Source of the DNA: an uncultured Marinomonas sp.
GTDB lineage: Bacteria > Pseudomonadota > Gammaproteobacteria > Pseudomonadales > Marinomonadaceae
Assembly: GCA_938009755.1 (NCBI GenBank)
Contig: CALLIL010000024.1
Span: 1 to 51,598, forward strand
Direction: 5' to 3'
DNA length: 51,598 nt
A program made the position numbers and the translations under genes. Under the pieces are notes generated by a model. It was not told where the DNA came from, did no database searches, and saw only the letters and a list, made by a program, of their open reading frames with translations. This document shows positions 20,443 to 31,047 of the stretch, piece by piece. Numbering within the stretch: position 1 is the stretch's first letter; each line of letters opens with the position of its first letter.

Positions 20443-20475
20443 AAGGTTTTGTTTTATTCGATAAAACAAAACCTT
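20443..20475 (-). terminator. Hairpin downstream of trhO (probable terminator)
   Basis: Perfect 15-bp stem aaggttttgttttat-tcg-ataaaacaaaacctt; AT-rich stem rather than a GC stem plus U-tract. Confidence 0.6.
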
Positions 20476-20488
20476 ATGGCATTATCCT

Positions 20489-21478
20489 TTACTTGGCTTC
20501 ACGTATTTTACGTTGACGCTCTCTTTCTTGTATTTTCTCTTGACGATGCTTCATAACAGCGTCCGATACTTCCGCACCAATATGCTCTTCGCCACGAGAA
20601 CGAGCAAGCTGAACTTGACGTTCACGTTCAATAAAACGTTGGCGCTGCTCGTCAGTAAATTTGTCTGCACAGTGCACACAACTAACGCCTTGGATATAAC
20701 GTTCGTCTTGCTTCTCTTCTTCGGTAATTGGCATACGACAAGCGTGACATTGATCGTACTCACCTTTTTCAAGGTCGTGATTCACCGACACGCGATTATC
20801 AAATACGAAACATTCGCCTTCCCACATAGTCTCTTCTTTTGGCACTTCTTCTAAGTACTTCAAGATACCGCCTTCGAGGTGATACACCTCTTCAAAGCCT
20901 TGCTCTAGCATGTAAGCAGTGGATTTTTCACAACGAATGCCGCCGGTACAAAACATCGCCACTTTCTTTTGTTTCTGTGGGTTCATGTTTTCTTTCACGT
21001 ACTCTGGAAATTCACGGAAAGTATCTGTTTTTGGGTTGATGGCATTTTTAAATGTGCCGATTTGCACTTCATAATCATTGCGCGTATCGACCAATACAAC
21101 GTCTGGGTCTGAAATTAACGCATTCCATTCGCTTGGCTTAACGTACGATCCCACCACGCGTTTCGGGTCGATGCCTTCCACACCCATGGTGACGATTTCT
21201 TTTTTTAGTTTTACTTTGGTGCGATAGAAAGGCATTTCATCGTCGTAAGATTCTTTACTGACGATATTGTCCAAACCCGGTTGTTGGTCTAACCACGACA
21301 ACATAGCGTCGATGCCTTCACGAGAACCGGCAACAGTTCCATTAATGCCTTCACTGGCAAGCAATAATGTTCCACGAATTTGGTTGTCTTCTAAGGTTTT
21401 TTGAAGTGGCTCACGGATGGATTCAAAGTGAGGAAGTTCAACAAATTTATACAGGGCACACACAACGATTTTTGACAT
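20489..21478 (-). CDS. trhO: tRNA uridine(34) hydroxylase TrhO (rhodanese domain)
   Basis: [49 protein letters not shown]. Confidence 0.92.
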   Translation of the reverse strand: MSKIVVCALYKFVELPHFESIREPLQKTLEDNQIRGTLLLASEGINGTVAGSREGIDAMLSWLDQQPGLDNIVSKESYDDEMPFYRTKVKLKKEIVTMGVEGIDPKRVVGSYVKPSEWNALISDPDVVLVDTRNDYEVQIGTFKNAINPKTDTFREFPEYVKENMNPQKQKKVAMFCTGGIRCEKSTAYMLEQGFEEVYHLEGGILKYLEEVPKEETMWEGECFVFDNRVSVNHDLEKGEYDQCHACRMPITEEEKQDERYIQGVSCVHCADKFTDEQRQRFIERERQVQLARSRGEEHIGAEVSDAVMKHRQEKIQERERQRKIREAK

Positions 21479-21590
21479 TTCTATCTCCTATGCGATCTGG
21501 AACGTAAAACCAGAGCAATTAAACAAGGCGCGCATTATAGAGAGTTATCACGTATTTTTCGAGCCTTTCAGCGAAAGAAATATAGGCGCT

Positions 21591-22277
21591 TTATTGGTCA
21601 GGATCGAGCGACTTCCCTGTTGTGTTATTGACGCGGAACCAGCCTGCAATGCTGTAACGTGTTTTGTGAGACAAGCGAACTTCATGATAAAAACATTCGC
21701 TTAAAAAGATCGCCAAGCGGCCTTTTTTTGGCAAGAATCGCCCAAGCTCTTGGTCAGGGTTATGTTCGTCGTAAATCACTAGCTCGCCACCGTCGTTTTC
21801 TTCCCATTCTTCGTTCAAATAGAACACGGTTGAGAGCACACGATTACTTTTGCCTTTAAACGCATCCACGTGCTTTTCATAAAATGCGCCTTTGTCGTAT
21901 CGCGCAAAGTGAGCTTCATAATCAAACAAACCTAAATACAGTCGACGATTCAATTCCGTTCGTAAGCTTTCCATTACCTCTAGAAAATCACCTCGCACGC
22001 CAGTATCGGGATCAATCCATTGAATATAATCTCGACGTGCGTTTAAGGCGATTTGATGATCTTTTTGACGCCCAACGCCCGCCTGTAACATGTTATCTGT
22101 TTCAATCACTAACGCTTCTTCAATAAGCGCTTGTGTAAATGCCTCTGAAAAGAAATCATCTAATACACTCCAGCCTTTCGTTTGCAAATCCTGTAGGACT
22201 TGAGCAAAAGACGTATCATGATCAAAAGCGGTCACATCAAAGATAGAAGGTTCGCAAGATAAAGTATCGGTAGACAT
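21591..22277 (-). CDS. 2OG-Fe(II) oxygenase (prolyl 4-hydroxylase-like)
   Basis: RYDKGAFYEKHVDAFKGKSNRVLSTVFYLNEEWEENDGGELVIY..RLAIFLSECFYHEV (HxD..H). Confidence 0.85.
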   Translation of the reverse strand: MSTDTLSCEPSIFDVTAFDHDTSFAQVLQDLQTKGWSVLDDFFSEAFTQALIEEALVIETDNMLQAGVGRQKDHQIALNARRDYIQWIDPDTGVRGDFLEVMESLRTELNRRLYLGLFDYEAHFARYDKGAFYEKHVDAFKGKSNRVLSTVFYLNEEWEENDGGELVIYDEHNPDQELGRFLPKKGRLAIFLSECFYHEVRLSHKTRYSIAGWFRVNNTTGKSLDPDQ

Positions 22278-22373
22278 CTCGATTATTCACAGTAAAAAGG
22301 CAAAATCACCTTGCTCAATATGATACTGTAGCCTCTTGTTGAACACACCACTATTCATGATTATTCGTCTTTT

Positions 22374-24131
22374 ATGAGCCAAACATTTCAATTACGCGAT
22401 TACCAAGTTCAAGCAGTGGATTCCGCTCTCGCGCATTTTCGTCATAGCGATGACCCTGCTGTGATTGTATTGCCAACAGGCGCAGGCAAAAGTTTGGTGA
22501 TTGCAGAACTGAGTCGATTAGCAAAAGGTCGTGTTATTTGTCTTGCTCACGTCAAAGAGTTAGTTGAACAAAATCACGCGAAGTTTTTAGCCACAGGTTC
22601 TCATGCAGGGATTTTTTCTGCGGGTTTGAATCAAAAAGAAAACGCCGCCAAAACCACTTTTGCCAGCATTCAATCTTTATCAGCGAATCTAGACGACTTT
22701 CAGGAACCTGCCAGCTTAATCATCGTCGATGAATGCCATCGCGTGGGAATGGAAGACTCTAGTCAATACAACAAAACCTTAGAACATTTTCGAGCGCTCA
22801 ATCCAAAAGTAAAAATTCTAGGTTTAACCGCAACCCCTTATCGACTGGGAAGCGGTTGGATTTATCACCATCATTATCATGGTTACACGCGCACTTGTCC
22901 TACGTCGTTTTTCAAGAAATGTATTTTTGAATTACCACTGCAACACATGGTAAAAAATGGCTATTTAACGCCGCCCATTCATTATGATGCAGCAATTGCT
23001 CATTATGATTTTAGCTTATTAACCGAAAGCTTGGATGGCGAACAAAACACCGACGACATTGCTTTAAACGAGTTGATCCATAAACACCCTCGCGTGACCA
23101 AAGCCGTGACCGAGCAAATTGTGCAATTGAGCCAAGACCGACAAGGCGTGATGATATTTGCCGCAACGATAGATCACGCCAAAGAAATCGCTGACTACTT
23201 ACCTGAAGAACAAACCGCTTTGATCACAGGAAAAACCAAGATAAAACAACGGGACGCCTTGATCGACGCATTTAAAGCGAAAGAGATTAAATATCTGGTG
23301 AACGTGTCGGTATTAACAACAGGCTTTGATGCGCCTCATGTGGATGTGATCGCGATTCTGCGCCCGACTCAATCCATAAGCTTGTTTCAGCAAATTGTGG
23401 GCCGAGGTTTGCGCTTAAGCCCAGGCAAAAAAGATTGCTTAGTCTTAGACTACACAAACAATGGCTACAATATTTTTCAGCCTGAAATAGGCGAAAAGAA
23501 ACCCACTCAAGATTCCGTTGCCGTGCAAATTCATTGCCCTGAATGTGACTTTGCCAATACCTTTTGGGGAAGACAAGATTCAGAAGGCAACGTGTTAGAG
23601 CACTTTGGTCGACGATGTCATGGCTTGATTGACACGCCTGATGGCGAAGCGCAATGCTCTTATCGCTTTCGCTTTAAACGCTGCCCTCATTGTAATGAAG
23701 AAAACGACATTGCCGCCAGACAGTGCCAGCATTGTGATGAAAAGTTAATTGATCCAGACGATTTATTGAGAAACGCACTCAACCTAAAAAACAACAAGGT
23801 TTTGCGCTGTGCAGACATTACGGCGGATATTTTGTGGAAAGAGAAAAGCTTAAAAATCACCTATCATGATGAAGATGGCGTGACGCTAACGGAAACCTTC
23901 AAGTTCAATTATAAAAAAGCAAGACAAGCCTTCAATGACACTTTTGGTAGACGAGTGGCAAATGCCAGTCAATCTTTGACGTTTGACACATTGGAAGAAG
24001 TAGAAAAGTTTTTACCTTATTTGCCTTCTCCCGATTTCGTTATTGCCAAAAAACAAAAGCAACACTGGCAAGTCACCGAGCGCCTCTTTGATTATCAAGG
24101 TCCTTATCGAAAAGCCAATGCATTAAACTGA
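22374..24131 (+). CDS. radD: DEAD/DEAH-box helicase RadD (YejH)
   Basis: LRDYQVQAVDSALAHF, LPTGAGKSLVIAEL, DECHRVG, GLTATPYRLGSGWIY, GRGLRLSPGKKDCLVLDY, C-terminal Zn-ribbon cysteines. Confidence 0.85.
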   Translation: MSQTFQLRDYQVQAVDSALAHFRHSDDPAVIVLPTGAGKSLVIAELSRLAKGRVICLAHVKELVEQNHAKFLATGSHAGIFSAGLNQKENAAKTTFASIQSLSANLDDFQEPASLIIVDECHRVGMEDSSQYNKTLEHFRALNPKVKILGLTATPYRLGSGWIYHHHYHGYTRTCPTSFFKKCIFELPLQHMVKNGYLTPPIHYDAAIAHYDFSLLTESLDGEQNTDDIALNELIHKHPRVTKAVTEQIVQLSQDRQGVMIFAATIDHAKEIADYLPEEQTALITGKTKIKQRDALIDAFKAKEIKYLVNVSVLTTGFDAPHVDVIAILRPTQSISLFQQIVGRGLRLSPGKKDCLVLDYTNNGYNIFQPEIGEKKPTQDSVAVQIHCPECDFANTFWGRQDSEGNVLEHFGRRCHGLIDTPDGEAQCSYRFRFKRCPHCNEENDIAARQCQHCDEKLIDPDDLLRNALNLKNNKVLRCADITADILWKEKSLKITYHDEDGVTLTETFKFNYKKARQAFNDTFGRRVANASQSLTFDTLEEVEKFLPYLPSPDFVIAKKQKQHWQVTERLFDYQGPYRKANALN

Positions 24132-24180
24132 CTTCAAATCCGTTATTGCCCTAACGAAAAAAGGCATCAATCAAACGGTT

Positions 24181-24834
24181 TTATTTTCTATTCTTGACGG
24201 CGTTATTATATGAGGCTTCAAACGGCAGGTTTAGGCGTTTCAGTTCGTTAATAGAATCCTGGCCTAATATGCCTTTTGGTACACTGTTCAATAAAACATA
24301 CCAATAATTAGCGATCATATTTTCAGTAAAAATAGACGTGGCTTTATCGTCCACGCCAGCGTTTTTAAAACGCTTTGACACACCATCAGATATCACTGAC
24401 ATTTGGTCTGTGTGAAAGCCACCATTGGCTAAGCTGTCCAATAGCACTTGACGAGTAAATTCGGCGTATTGATCATAAAACTCAAAGAGCACTTGAGCCA
24501 TTTGCAAAAGGTAATCCACAGGAGAAACGCAAGCAGTCTGAGCTTCTGCGCCAGCACGAAGGGCAATGTCCATTTCATCAAAGAAAATATCTTTTACTAA
24601 TGACAGCTTATCAGGGAAATGCACAAACAAAGTGCCGACAGCGATACCCGCTTGCTCACTCAAATAGCGAGTGCTGGTTGCTTCAATGCCTTGTGTTAAA
24701 AAGACCTCTTTGGCTATGGATTTAATTTTTGAGCGTGTATTCGCTTTTTGCTGCTGACGAAGACTCACTTGAACAACCCTCTTAATTGCGTATCTGAATG
24801 TAAGTTTAGAGAGTCTAGCCTGTCTTATTTTCAA
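24181..24834 (-). CDS. TetR/AcrR family transcriptional regulator
   Basis: TRSKIKSIAKEVFLTQGIEATSTRYLSEQAGIAVGTLFVHFPDKLSLV. Confidence 0.88.
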   Translation of the reverse strand: MKIRQARLSKLTFRYAIKRVVQVSLRQQQKANTRSKIKSIAKEVFLTQGIEATSTRYLSEQAGIAVGTLFVHFPDKLSLVKDIFFDEMDIALRAGAEAQTACVSPVDYLLQMAQVLFEFYDQYAEFTRQVLLDSLANGGFHTDQMSVISDGVSKRFKNAGVDDKATSIFTENMIANYWYVLLNSVPKGILGQDSINELKRLNLPFEASYNNAVKNRK

Positions 24835-24846
24835 TGACGAGAGGAA

Positions 24847-25647
24847 TTATCGAATGGAAGCCATATTTGGCATTGGTGATGCAGTTAGGCGAGCGGATAA
24901 ATCCTTCATAAAAGACAACACTCGATCGGCGTTAACGCCATAATCACCATTACCTACTCTCGAGCTGGATCGCATATCAATACGAATATCACCATTGCCC
25001 ATTTCAGATAGACGAATTACAACATCATCGCGAAAGCCAAATATTGGCGTGCGAGCCGTCGCTTCAACCACACCGCCTTGAATATAATTGGAAACTACTT
25101 CCCAATTACGTTCCGAGATTAACTTCATGACTTCTAAATGGATAACTTGCTGGTCTTTATTTGAAAATACAGGCTTTAATTCACTGTAATATTTTTTTTG
25201 CAGTTCAATAAAGCTGTAATCATAACCTACTGGGTTTTCACTGGATTTTCGAGTGAAGCCAACATTCATATAAACAGGTGGTGCACTAAGATCCGTTGTC
25301 ACATCATTTATATTAGGTAATTCCGACTTTTTAATATAAAAAACAATCCACATAGTGCTATAAACAAGAGACACAGTCAGTACTAATATAAAGAAACGCT
25401 GACTGACAATATTACTTTCTTTTCGACATATAAAAAGAGAAACAATTGCACACAAAGATAAAACTAACGAGGCAAATACGCTTTGGCGTACCATTGAAAA
25501 ACCTGTAGATGGTTCAAATAAGCCAATTCTAACGCCTGCAATAGAAATAAATGCCATACAACCAACTAACATCAGTAAAACATATAGCACCGGTGAGAAA
25601 TAACGACTCATAAATAACTCGTAGAACCAAAAGAATATGTAACACAA
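24847..25647 (-). CDS. DUF1499-like membrane protein (start more likely 25611)
   Basis: N-terminal TM helices then VVEATARTPIFGFRDDVVIRLSEMGNGDIRIDMRSSSRVGNGDYGVNADRV. Confidence 0.7.
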   Translation of the reverse strand: MCYIFFWFYELFMSRYFSPVLYVLLMLVGCMAFISIAGVRIGLFEPSTGFSMVRQSVFASLVLSLCAIVSLFICRKESNIVSQRFFILVLTVSLVYSTMWIVFYIKKSELPNINDVTTDLSAPPVYMNVGFTRKSSENPVGYDYSFIELQKKYYSELKPVFSNKDQQVIHLEVMKLISERNWEVVSNYIQGGVVEATARTPIFGFRDDVVIRLSEMGNGDIRIDMRSSSRVGNGDYGVNADRVLSFMKDLSARLTASPMPNMASIR

Positions 25648-25761
25648 TATAGAGAGTTACCGAGAACGAACAGACGCAAATTGGATGTTTTACTTCATTC
25701 CTTTGTATTTGCATATTTTTTGTCAAGATCCCCCTCAAAGCCTGAGAAAAAAGCATAAAGA

Positions 25762-26601
25762 TTGACACCTAGACATTTGATTTCAAACCCTGATAATAAT
25801 CCCATTTCGTCTATAAACGAACATCACACTTACCTGTCAACCTTTGATCTATTCTCTAAAGAGCGCTTTTACATGATGACACTCTCGCCTAAAAAACATT
25901 GCGTTGATTTATTACGAGAAGAGTGCAGAAAAAGCGCCATGCGACCTTTTAAAGCCAGAGGCTCTAACGCTGTACGTTGCCCTCATTGCATGATGGCGGC
26001 ATTTGCTTGCTTTTGCCATTTAAGAAAAAGCATGCCCTCTCCTATTGAATTTATTTTATTATTTCATCGCGACGAAATACATAAACCAACAAACAGCGGT
26101 AGATTAATCGCCGATGTCTTTACTAACGATACTTATGCGTATTTGTGGAGCAGAACAGAACCTTCTGATGCATTATTAACAAAGTTAGAATCAGTAAAAG
26201 ATAACTGCACGATATTGTTTCCTCACACTGACACGGCACAAACTCAAGGCCGAGAACAAAGACCCAGCGCCTTCCAAGACAGTTTTGGTGAGACGTGTAA
26301 TAACAAAAAGCACACTTTTATTATTTTGGACGGTACATGGAAGCAGGCAAGCAAAATGTTCCATCAAAGCGAGTGGTTAAAAAACATCCCTCACTTCGAA
26401 ATTAACAGTGAAGCACAACGTTCTTTTTTGGTTCGCCATGCAGGCCATCAAATGCAATTTGCAACAGCGGAGGTATCTGCCATGCTCTTGGAAGCATTAG
26501 GCTATTCTCAGCAAAGCCAATGCCTTTTTGATTACTATCAAACGTTTAACCAGCATTGCCTTGCCAGCCGTAAGCGAGGAAATGAACAGCAGGTTTTGTA
26601 A
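25762..26601 (+). CDS. DTW domain protein (tRNA-uridine aminocarboxypropyltransferase-like); start may be 25873
   Basis: CPHCMMAAFACFC, LHRDE-like, LLFPHTD, ILDGTWKQASKM (DTW variant DGTW). Confidence 0.75.
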   Translation: MTPRHLISNPDNNPISSINEHHTYLSTFDLFSKERFYMMTLSPKKHCVDLLREECRKSAMRPFKARGSNAVRCPHCMMAAFACFCHLRKSMPSPIEFILLFHRDEIHKPTNSGRLIADVFTNDTYAYLWSRTEPSDALLTKLESVKDNCTILFPHTDTAQTQGREQRPSAFQDSFGETCNNKKHTFIILDGTWKQASKMFHQSEWLKNIPHFEINSEAQRSFLVRHAGHQMQFATAEVSAMLLEALGYSQQSQCLFDYYQTFNQHCLASRKRGNEQQVL

Positions 26602-26630
26602 AACAACAAGCTCTGCCCCAAAAATAGACA

Positions 26631-27107
26631 CTACCTTAGTAACAAATTTGCCCAGCCATTTGAGTGAAATTGAACCGCTTGCTTTTTCTTCTTGCCGACC
26701 AAAACGGGCCCATTATCTAGGAATAAAAAGGCTTTCCAGGTACGTTGAAAAACGCCCCATTTGACTTCAAATATGACTTCATTGTGACAGCAGAAATACA
26801 CGGTTGTATCATCGCCCCAAGATGAAAAATGCGCCAACAGCGTTTCTGGTAATAAAGAACTTTGGCTGTCCCACACTTTCTCCCAGTGCACTTTCCCACT
26901 CGCCACCTGTGCAGTTTCTGCTTTCAACCAATCTCGATCAGTAAAGTGATCTGGGTGTATTTGTTCATCACTGATGTAGTCGCGCCAAATTTGCGCTGCA
27001 CGCTGCTCTGTTAGAAAAAGGATATTGTCCAAGTCTTGTGGATCCACTTTTGGGTCATCCCTCTTAAACACCCAACTTTTTGAAAAATTCTCTAACGCTT
27101 GATACAA
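26631..27107 (-). CDS. Hypothetical protein (possibly DUF2947-like)
   Basis: 158-aa ORF with plausible globular composition; family assignment by memory only. Confidence 0.5.
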   Translation of the reverse strand: MYQALENFSKSWVFKRDDPKVDPQDLDNILFLTEQRAAQIWRDYISDEQIHPDHFTDRDWLKAETAQVASGKVHWEKVWDSQSSLLPETLLAHFSSWGDDTTVYFCCHNEVIFEVKWGVFQRTWKAFLFLDNGPVLVGKKKKQAVQFHSNGWANLLLR

Positions 27108-27252
27108 GATGACACCCTTTACAGATTTTATTAATGAAAAAAATTAACCTTTACCGTGAAAAAGGATCGTTTGTCCGTACGGTTAAGTTTATCTAATATA
27201 AAAACCGTTGTAACAACACAACATTTTAAACCACTTTAATCAGGAGAATATT

Positions 27253-27438
27253 ATGGACTCTCAAGAGCAATACGAAGCACTATTAACTAAATGGGGTTAC
27301 GTTGATACAACCGCTGCAGATTATGCTCGTCGCCAAAAACGTGCACTTAGAATGAAAGCATTCGTATCTTTCTTCAAAACAACGTTTCTGTCGTTGCAAA
27401 AATCCGGCACTCACTCACTTGGACAAGCCAACGCTTAA
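27253..27438 (+). CDS. Small hypothetical basic protein (61 aa)
   Basis: RBS caggag 6-7 nt upstream of ATG; clean intergenic flanks. Confidence 0.5.
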   Translation: MDSQEQYEALLTKWGYVDTTAADYARRQKRALRMKAFVSFFKTTFLSLQKSGTHSLGQANA

Positions 27439-27615
27439 TAATCTCAATGCAGCGTGCTTCCGTTGAAAAATTGATACACGTCATCAATCTATTAATAATG
27501 ATACAGTAAATACGGCTTTTACAGGGGAGAAAAATAATAAAACTCCCTCCCTTCCTTTCTTAATGCCTTTCATATTCGTTATTATAAACACTTCATTCAC
27601 AACGAAGTTTGTTTT

Positions 27616-28260
27616 ATGACTTATTCTTACGACGCTATCATATTTGATTGCGACGGTGTTATTGTCGACACTGAAACCATCTCAAATACACTCTACACGT
27701 CAATGTTGGGCAAATTAGGCCTAAAGGTTGATGAAAGGGTATTACTTGAACAATTTACTGGCTTTTCTAACGAAGAAACACTAGAGAACGCAGCAAAATT
27801 ACTTGGTAGACCTTTACCCGAAGACTTCGATACAGAATACAGACAACGCTTCCAAGAGATTATCACGACACAACTAGAGCCTATTGAAGGTGTACGTCAG
27901 TTACTCAAGAAGATACCTTGTCCTATTGCTATGGCAACCAATGCTCGTCGCAAAGAAATGGATTTAAAACTGAACAAAATCGAACTGTCTGATACGTTCT
28001 CCACACGTTTTTGCATTGAAGATGTGAAAAATGGAAAACCAGCTCCAGATTTGTATCTAAAAGCGGCTAAGGCTCTAGGTGTTGACCCTAAAAACTGCAT
28101 TGTGATTGAGGACTCAGCCACGGGGATAAGCGCAGGTTGTGCGGCTGGTATGACGGTGTTTGCATATAACGAAGTCATCAGCGCCGAAACTCAAATAGCG
28201 GCAGGCGCAACAGAATCATTCAGTTCAATGGCAGCATTAGAAAAACTACTAGGCCTTTAA
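27616..28260 (+). CDS. HAD-IA family hydrolase (beta-phosphoglucomutase/phosphatase-like)
   Basis: IIFDCDGVIVDTE, GKPAPDLYLKAAKALGVDPKNCIVIEDSATGISAGCAAGM. Confidence 0.9.
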   Translation: MTYSYDAIIFDCDGVIVDTETISNTLYTSMLGKLGLKVDERVLLEQFTGFSNEETLENAAKLLGRPLPEDFDTEYRQRFQEIITTQLEPIEGVRQLLKKIPCPIAMATNARRKEMDLKLNKIELSDTFSTRFCIEDVKNGKPAPDLYLKAAKALGVDPKNCIVIEDSATGISAGCAAGMTVFAYNEVISAETQIAAGATESFSSMAALEKLLGL

Positions 28261-28276
28261 CGTCCTAGTAGTTTTC
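28243..28276. terminator. Bidirectional hairpin terminator overlapping HAD stop codon
   Basis: aaaactactagg-cctttaacgt-cctagtagtttt; lies between convergent genes. Confidence 0.75.
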
Positions 28277-28280
28277 GCAT

Positions 28281-29309
28281 TTAATTCGATAGCGCTTGCA
28301 ATTGCTTCAAGAGGCTTTTTGGTAACTCTTTAATTGTTAAGGTACCTGAATCTGCGTCAAAGTGAATGGAATCCCCTAACAATTCGCTGTCAAAGCTTAA
28401 TGTCAGCGCCCTAGAGCTCCCCGATAATCGAGTAAGCTTTTTCAAGGCGGCCTTTTCAACAAAGATTTCTTTTTCCATCTTAAAGCTTTCAGAGTCTGCA
28501 ATTTCCAAGAATTTATTGGCTTGCTCTATCGAGAAACGAGATTCCACTTCAGAAGCCAGCGCCTTAATTTCTAGCGGTTCTCTATCTTCTGCTTTTGCCT
28601 GGCAATGTTCAGATATTACTTTTTTAAAGTCATTAGCTTGCTTAGAAGGCAGGCCTTCTGATTGACAGAAAGCCGATGTTAAATCCACCAGTTTTCGAGT
28701 TTCCTTCGCGGCCACTTTGGGCTCATCACAACCAATAAACTGCGTAAAATATTCACTTTCGAACTTAGGCGCCCGCCCAAAACGAAAAGCGATGTAACGC
28801 CCTTCGTCTTCAGATTGCCAAGCGCTTAAATTAATGCGTAAAGCCATGTGCAGCTTTTCCATTTCGATCTGTTCAATTTGGGATAAGCTCAAATCGGCTC
28901 CAAGACCAATACCATGTTTACGCTTCAACAAAACAATGTATAAAAAATGCGTTCCATGCAGCTCATAATGGTTAAACCACAACAATCCGCCTTCCGCCTC
29001 CTCTACTGGCTCTAAATGCTTTAAATACTCCGCTGCACAGTCTTTTGTAAAACCAGAAAAATCGACAAATTGGTCATCTTTAAAGTGCTTAAATAGCAAA
29101 GCAGGCAATTGTGAACCTTCTTCACTTCCTTGCGGATTTGCAAAGCGTCCAGTATTCATACCAGAGCGATTAAAGAGATTCGTCACCTGAGCGGATAAAG
29201 CTTCAGCTTGCCCATCAACAGGGTTTTCATTTGGACGAGCGATTAAAATAGCTTTTCGCTCGCCTTCATGTTTTTGTATTTCGTGCACAATCAAGTTGCT
29301 AATAGACAC
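28281..29309 (-). CDS. yejK: Nucleoid-associated protein YejK (NdpA)
   Basis: SNLIVHEIQKHEGERKA..LFNRSGMNTGRF..WFNHYELHGTHFLYIVLLKRKHGIG. Confidence 0.85.
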   Translation of the reverse strand: MSISNLIVHEIQKHEGERKAILIARPNENPVDGQAEALSAQVTNLFNRSGMNTGRFANPQGSEEGSQLPALLFKHFKDDQFVDFSGFTKDCAAEYLKHLEPVEEAEGGLLWFNHYELHGTHFLYIVLLKRKHGIGLGADLSLSQIEQIEMEKLHMALRINLSAWQSEDEGRYIAFRFGRAPKFESEYFTQFIGCDEPKVAAKETRKLVDLTSAFCQSEGLPSKQANDFKKVISEHCQAKAEDREPLEIKALASEVESRFSIEQANKFLEIADSESFKMEKEIFVEKAALKKLTRLSGSSRALTLSFDSELLGDSIHFDADSGTLTIKELPKSLLKQLQALSN

Positions 29310-29395
29310 CAGCTACCTCTTACGTTTACTATAAATAAAGTACAACCAATTCTTCTTCTACTTACTTAGTAAAGGCTCTCTCCAACGACAACACT

Positions 29396-29722
29396 ATGAT
29401 AAAACCCAAAACTACTAAAAAAGAAACACGACAAGAACTCGAGTCTTTGGTAGATCAATTTATCAAGGCACAGGGAGAAATCCAACAAGTAGATATGGGT
29501 GAATCCGGCTTAGTGGATGGAAAGTATAACACGAGCCACATGGGGTTTAGTGAACCCAAGCAAGATCGCACACCATTAAATCATGTTGTTGCCGCTCTTC
29601 AACAGAAAAAACACAATAAGCCTGCTCCGTCATCGCACAACTCCCCGAAGAAAAAGCCCACTAAAAAAATTATCTATGATGACTTCGGTGATCCTTTAAG
29701 ATGGGTTTGGGAAGAAGAGTAA
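29396..29722 (+). CDS. Small charged hypothetical protein (108 aa)
   Basis: LESLVDQFIKAQGEIQQVDMGESGL... C-terminal YDDFGDPLRWVWEEE; no domain confidently recognised. Confidence 0.6.
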   Translation: MIKPKTTKKETRQELESLVDQFIKAQGEIQQVDMGESGLVDGKYNTSHMGFSEPKQDRTPLNHVVAALQQKKHNKPAPSSHNSPKKKPTKKIIYDDFGDPLRWVWEEE

Positions 29723-29809
29723 AGATCAAGAAAGTTTGCACCCTTACTTTGAATTCCCCTCACGATATTGAGAAAATAGAGCATATCGAGCTCAATTAAG
29801 GAGTTAATC

Positions 29810-30232
29810 ATGCCTATTTCTTATCTACATGCCATGATCAGAACAAACAAACCTGAAGAAAGTCACCTCTTCTATACAAAAGGTTTAGGTTTAATTCAAA
29901 CAAGGCGCAAAGACAGCGAAAAAGGACATTTTACGCTTATTTATTATGCTGCTGAAGAAGGCGCACCAGAAGTAGAGCTCACTCATAATTGGGGCGATCA
30001 AGATTACACCAATGGCGACCAATTTGGTCACCTTGCTTTTGAAGTCAATAACATTTATCACGCTTGCGAGCAGTTACAGTCTATTGGCGTTACTATATTA
30101 CGCCCACCTCGTGATGGCAGAATGGCATTCATTAAAGACCCAAACAACATCTCCATCGAACTGCTACAAAAAGGGGATACTCTCGAACCAATCGAACCTT
30201 GGCTATCCATGGAAAATATTGGCAGTTGGTAA
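29810..30232 (+). CDS. Lactoylglutathione lyase-like VOC protein
   Basis: YLHAMIRTNKPEESHLFYTKGLGL, VELTHNWGDQDYTNGDQFGHLAFEV, FIKDPNNISIELLQ. Confidence 0.8.
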   Translation: MPISYLHAMIRTNKPEESHLFYTKGLGLIQTRRKDSEKGHFTLIYYAAEEGAPEVELTHNWGDQDYTNGDQFGHLAFEVNNIYHACEQLQSIGVTILRPPRDGRMAFIKDPNNISIELLQKGDTLEPIEPWLSMENIGSW

Positions 30233-30359
30233 CATTTGGTTACAAAACTATCGATATATTAAACAACGCTACAAAAACCCTCTATCTATAGCAAAGAGTT
30301 TTCTTTAAATTAACCATCATAAATTAAATTAAGACATTTCATTAACGTGGTATCAGTCT

Positions 30360-30995
30360 ATGAAAATCATCATCAATACAATAAGCCTTGCAGCAACCTT
30401 GTTTGCTTTAAGCAACTCGGTGGCAGCAGAGAACCTTTATGGCTCAAATGTTCAGCCACGACTTACTGATAGCGATCGTGATGGTGTGATTGAAGCGCGA
30501 GATCTATGTCCTGACACACCAAGAGGTGCTGCTGTAGATAATTATGGCTGTTCAACTCAAACCACCACTCTATTGTCTCTTGAGCTAAATGTGCTATTTG
30601 ATTCAGGCAAGTCTGACGTTAAGCCTGTATTTTATTCAGAACTTAAAAAGCTAGCATCCTTCCTGCAAGCTCACCCAAATAGTAGTGTGATTATTGAAGG
30701 CCATACAGATAATAAAGGCTCAGCTCAGTTTAATCAGGCTCTTTCTCAAAAGCGTGCAACGGCTATTTCTGATGTGCTGATTGATAATTTCAGAATAGAC
30801 GCAAATAGAGTAAAAGGCATTGGCTATGGTGAAACACGTCCAATTAATACTAATGAAACCGAATTGGGACGAGAAAAAAACAGACGTGTTGTCGCAGAAG
30901 TTGTTGCTGAACAACAATTAGAAAATAAACGCTGGACAATCTACAGCGTTGATCAAAGCTCGAACACAGCACTCAATAGCCGAAAGAACTACTAA
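30360..30995 (+). CDS. OmpA-family outer membrane protein with thrombospondin type-3-like segment
   Basis: Signal peptide; DSDRDGVIEARDLCPDTPRGAAVDNYGC; OmpA core VIIEGHTDNKGSAQFNQALSQKRA..GETRPINTNETELGREKNRRV. Confidence 0.9.
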   Translation: MKIIINTISLAATLFALSNSVAAENLYGSNVQPRLTDSDRDGVIEARDLCPDTPRGAAVDNYGCSTQTTTLLSLELNVLFDSGKSDVKPVFYSELKKLASFLQAHPNSSVIIEGHTDNKGSAQFNQALSQKRATAISDVLIDNFRIDANRVKGIGYGETRPINTNETELGREKNRRVVAEVVAEQQLENKRWTIYSVDQSSNTALNSRKNY

Positions 30996-31016
30996 TATCA
31001 TAATAAACAATCAAAC

Positions 31017-31047
31017 AAACCGGACCTCAGAGTTCGGTTTTTTTTTG
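31017..31047 (+). terminator. Intrinsic terminator after OmpA-family gene
   Basis: aaaccgga-cctcagag-ttcggtttttttttg. Confidence 0.8.
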
